This document shows, in pieces, positions 61,301 to 64,000 of a stretch of 64,000 bases of DNA. The notes under the pieces are model-generated. The model saw only the letters and a list, made by a program, of their open reading frames with translations. It was not told where the DNA came from and ran no database searches. This DNA is from Membranipora membranacea (lineage: Eukaryota > Bryozoa > Gymnolaemata > Cheilostomatida > Membraniporidae). The stretch is from NCBI GenBank assembly GCA_914767715.1, contig OU612075.1, positions 16,742,001 through 16,806,000 of the forward strand, given 5' to 3'. The position numbers were made by a program, and so were the translations under genes. Position 1 is the stretch's first letter; each line of letters opens with the position of its first letter.

Positions 61301-62031
61301 TTATGATTAAAACACTGCTTCTATGCGGCCTTGTCAAAAGGGTTATCAGATTTAGCTTCCCACTTCTAGGTTTTCCATTAATATCTAGACAAAAGCGGGA
61401 AGTGTGATGATGTTGATTAGAATTTTACAGCCAGCTAAGATATTACTTTGATTTCCATTCATGTTTTACTCCTAAACTAGATCTGTTCTAGCTTTTCACT
61501 CTAGACATCCAACCGACTCATGTCCAACCAAAACTGACAGAGACATGATTTAAAATTCAATTGTAGATGCAAAGAAAAGAGCGACACTTTAATGGTGCTT
61601 AGCCAATAGGAGCAATTCAGGAGGTATTTAGCACCCAATTAATATCGACTAGCCCACTGTAAGCTTGAAACTGTTTCCAGGGCGAACAGATTTTACGATG
61701 GCAAGCTGTGGACAGTGTGAAGTGGTTTATATCATATTAACTTTGGTACTTTGAACAACGAATTTTTTATAACATCTGTGATAATAGGAGTGTATATTTT
61801 TAGAATTGGCTGGATGGTATAACTGTGCCAAATTGTTGTGTCTGCGTTGCCCTAGACCAAGTTTGGTCCGTTTGCCTGCATTTGGAGCTGTTCCCCTCCA
61901 AATGTAGGCTAACAGATCAAACTTGCTCTAGTGTCGGCCCATCCCCCCCCCCCCCCCCACTAGCGCTGCTGTCTTATTTTTTTATACAATCCCACTTTGC
62001 ATTCTGCATTGTTTCCAAAGAGATCTCATGA
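58352..62031 (+). CDS. PGAP2: PGAP2-like membrane protein, copy 2 (tandem paralogue)
   Basis: Exons: 58352-58567, 58880-59031, 59609-59715, 59970-60088, 60572-60683, 61181-61278, and a doubtful last exon 61804-62031. Exons 2-5 have exactly the lengths of copy 1 (152, 107, 119, 112 nt) and the same phases, proving tandem duplication. Conserved pieces: SKTSNATHC, TNYLPSISAAVGSSES, LHTLPRYLV, LSLLEITALLSL, LFSAGYMFWRHNAYCEPG, VYSVFALSEYIIVLANIAYH. It has diverged most in exon 3 and lost the SSDNF motif. The last exon begins NWLD, like NWLK in copy 1, but then runs into a family A repeat and a 16-C tract (frame SVGPSPPPPP). The native C-terminus may therefore be lost or the end may be a read-through of exon 6. 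Function is presumably related GPI remodelling; it may be specialised or decaying. Confidence 0.82.
61849..61937. repeat. MITE-like repeat family A, inside putative last exon of PGAP2 copy 2
   Basis: CTAGACCAAGTTTGGTCCGT and ACAGATCAAACTTGCTCTAG are the inverted ends. TTTGCCTGCATTTGGAG and CTCCAAATGTAGGCT are the inner arms. A 16-C homopolymer follows at 61943-61958. Confidence 0.78.
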
Positions 62032-62789
62032 CATGCATATTAAAAAAAAAATTGTAAACAGAATTTACAATGAAGGAAAGAGCAACAACAGAGTATTATA
62101 AACTTTAGGCTTTATTAGTGAATTATTTCTTTTAAAAATGACTGTTATATGAGCTATATTTTGTGATAGGGGCTGCATGTCCTTCAAAAGCGATAATTGA
62201 CGATAGCTGAAAACTGGACTTTACTTCTGTATCCGAAGTTTGGTGATAAGACATAAACATTTTGAAGAGAGCCTCTAAGTGTGTGGTTATTAATATGAAG
62301 ACGATGATTGGGTCTATGAACATGTGGAGTTTAGGACGAGGGGGGGAGGGGAAAACTCCAGACTCCCGTGGTTTTTTAAATTTGAAAGCTCTACTCTGAT
62401 CTTGGTGTTCAAATTTTGAAAATTGACACAATTTGTATATCATGGCCTCAATGCCAGTGTACTTAACTAAATGATACAAAGCCTTGCTAACTACGGTGAT
62501 AAACTTAGACGCAAATATACATATCATTGACATTTGTATTATCTAACATCAACGAATCGGTCAATTTACATTGTACATTGAACAATAGAACTTGGAACCA
62601 TAAAAAAACAATCGATCACATCTAGTAATATCAGGAAGGTTTGCCAACATGTGGAATTGGCTAGGGGCGCAGGGTAATAGAGCGCAGGGCAGAAATAGTA
62701 AAGGATAAATAGATAATTGATAAATGTTTTATGGTAACTGTAATAATAAGGATTTGTCTATTCAAGTTCAAACAGTAAACTTTGAAAAC
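62032..62789. other. Convergent intergenic region between PGAP2 copy 2 and caspase-like gene
   Basis: Both neighbours end toward this stretch. The minus-strand frame 62132-62533 (133 codons) has no recognisable domain or splice context and is not called. TTTATT at about 62112 could be a minus-strand polyadenylation signal. Confidence 0.4.
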
Positions 62790-64000
62790 TCATTTCTTTC
62801 TCAGCAATGACAGAAGTGAGGATCGTTTCTTGGTGTTAGGGTTGTATGTATTACGAAGACTCAACTTATACTGAAGAGTTGATCTGAACTCCGCCACTTG
62901 GGTTGATTTGAGAGCTTTCATATCTCTATTGGTCTTCAGAAATACTTCATAAAGATCCTCATGCTCCCCTGCCCTGCTCAAATTTGCAGCAAATAGAGGA
63001 ACCATCATATTTCTCTCTGCTTTGCTACCGTTTACTGTTGCCATCAACACCATAAAGTCAGAGTGTTTGATATCAAAGTGGTTAGTGTCAGTGACATTCT
63101 GAGAAGATCTAGCATCTTGATTAGGAGCACCTACATATAAAAATATGATCATAGTAAGAGCGGGAATATGCTGATGATTGTAATATACATGATTTTGCCA
63201 TTTGTCACGATATTTCCTAGTCTTATTGCTCAGACTGCTGCAATGAGAGTTATCATTATCAATTTGAAATTTAGTGTATGATAATGTAATGCCACTAACT
63301 CGCATTGCAGCCGTCTGAGCACTTAGACTAAATGTTTCCGTGGGCCAGCTGTAAATCCTAAACAAATTTCTTGGTCGACTCAACTCAAGACTGGTAATGC
63401 TATAGACAAACATAAATACATACAGTATGACTTACAACACTATTGTGATGACCATCTTGATGGATTGAACTCAAATAAGCAATTCTTCCCCATGTGGCTC
63501 ATTGCAACTTTAGCCAACTATTATGTAAAACTTCTAAGTGCTAAAAACTTTTCTTATTTTACACATGTTGTCGTTTTTACGGCAAGCTTCAAAGTTTGAC
63601 TTTCATTATCAAGATGGTTAAACCTACCTAGTTTAACTTTAATGACTCTGTCATGAGTTTGCAGAGGTTGTCCCAACATCTGTGCTGTCTGGATTGGGCA
63701 CGCTTGGATAAGGAGAACCTGTATTTCGAAAAGATTCTCACGTCATGAAAAGAAAATCGTCGTGAGCTTTTGAATAACAGATAAAATGATGATTGATTTT
63801 GTAAGGAAACTAAAGACCAAATGTGAACATACAGTGTGAATGGTGTTCACGCAATACAATTTGGTATAAATCCTATTCAAGGGGTCAAATATTCACATTC
63901 AAAATATAATGTTTAATCTCACCTTTGGTTTACCTTCCAGCTTTCCTGAATTCATCGTCAGTAAGAAGTCATTGATATCCAGTATGCCATCTGACAGCTC
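62790..64000 (-). CDS. Caspase-like cysteine protease, 3' part only, atypical QACPI active site
   Basis: The gene enters from beyond the right edge; exons seen are 64000-63923, 63718-63628 and 63130-62790, 169 codons to the stop, phases consistent. GILDINDFLLTMNSGK and LEGKPK are followed by VLLIQACPI. This is the place of the caspase p20 end (GKPKLFIIQACRG in the family), so the catalytic Cys is kept but the R/Q and G after it are replaced by P and I. A p10-like part follows: NHFDIKHSDFMVLMATVNG, then SKAERN, whose Arg aligns with the S1-pocket Arg of SWR, and LYEVFLKTNRDMKAL. The usual W of SWR is absent. The catalytic His and prodomain lie outside the window. It could be an active caspase with altered specificity or an inactive homologue. 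Confidence 0.75.
63274..63333 (+). repeat. Fragment of the 12.2-kb SINE-like element
   Basis: AATGTAATGCCACTAACTCG, CATTGCAGCCGTCTGAGC and ACTTAGACTAA match the head of the minus-strand element at 12158-12322. It lies in the last intron/3' exon border area of the caspase-like gene. Confidence 0.55.

Noticed and set aside
62132-62533. 133-codon minus-strand open frame
   Set aside because: No recognisable motif, no splice or promoter context, and a purine-rich low-complexity middle; probably part of a 3' flank.

Overview
The window is nuclear DNA of an invertebrate animal. Genes are split into short exons (about 50-1300 bp) by AT-rich introns with GT/AG borders, and the families present are metazoan: Ly6/uPAR three-finger proteins, a BRICHOS proprotein, an ankyrin-death-domain protein, a caspase-like protease and PGAP2. 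I cannot name the species; a lophotrochozoan is a guess. I assembled gene models by hand from splice sites and reading phase. Every complete multi-exon model sums to a whole number of codons.

Layout. 1-9.3 kb: FPGT (fucose-1-phosphate guanylyltransferase), minus strand, 7 exons. 10.8-24.5 kb: a 17-exon plus-strand gene for a Ser/Arg/His-rich 1045-aa protein I do not recognise. Nested antisense in its largest intron (18.4-20.1 kb) is a small BRICHOS type II membrane proprotein, with an RVKR furin-type site followed by an 11-residue beta-branched tail. 25.7-27.1 kb: an intronless F-box/LRR protein. 27.6-43.0 kb: four Ly6/three-finger genes (-,+,+,-), each with a signal peptide, a CxC..D.CN finish and a hydrophobic GPI-type tail. 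45.9-50.4 kb: an ankyrin-death-domain gene, minus strand. 52.6-57.2 and 58.4-61.3(62.0) kb: two tandem PGAP2-like genes with almost identical exon lengths. 62.8-64.0 kb: the 3' end of a caspase-like gene, minus strand, with active-site pentapeptide QACPI instead of QACRG.

Functional themes. Four predicted GPI-anchored proteins lie within 10-35 kb of two copies of PGAP2, a Golgi factor that remodels GPI lipids. The death-domain and caspase-like genes are apoptosis/innate-immunity families. These neighbourhoods are suggestive; the sequence does not prove any working link.

Introns and intergenic DNA are rich in non-autonomous elements: a recurring MITE-like family with GATCAAGTTTGATCC-type ends (at least nine copies or fragments), two TTAA-flanked inverted-repeat elements, a ~1.05-kb foldback element, a ~490-bp palindrome with a solo half copy elsewhere, TAGCCTGTC hairpins, tRNA-derived SINE-like pieces, and a CCTGG/CCTAG array. 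No CRISPR, rRNA or convincing functional tRNA gene was seen.
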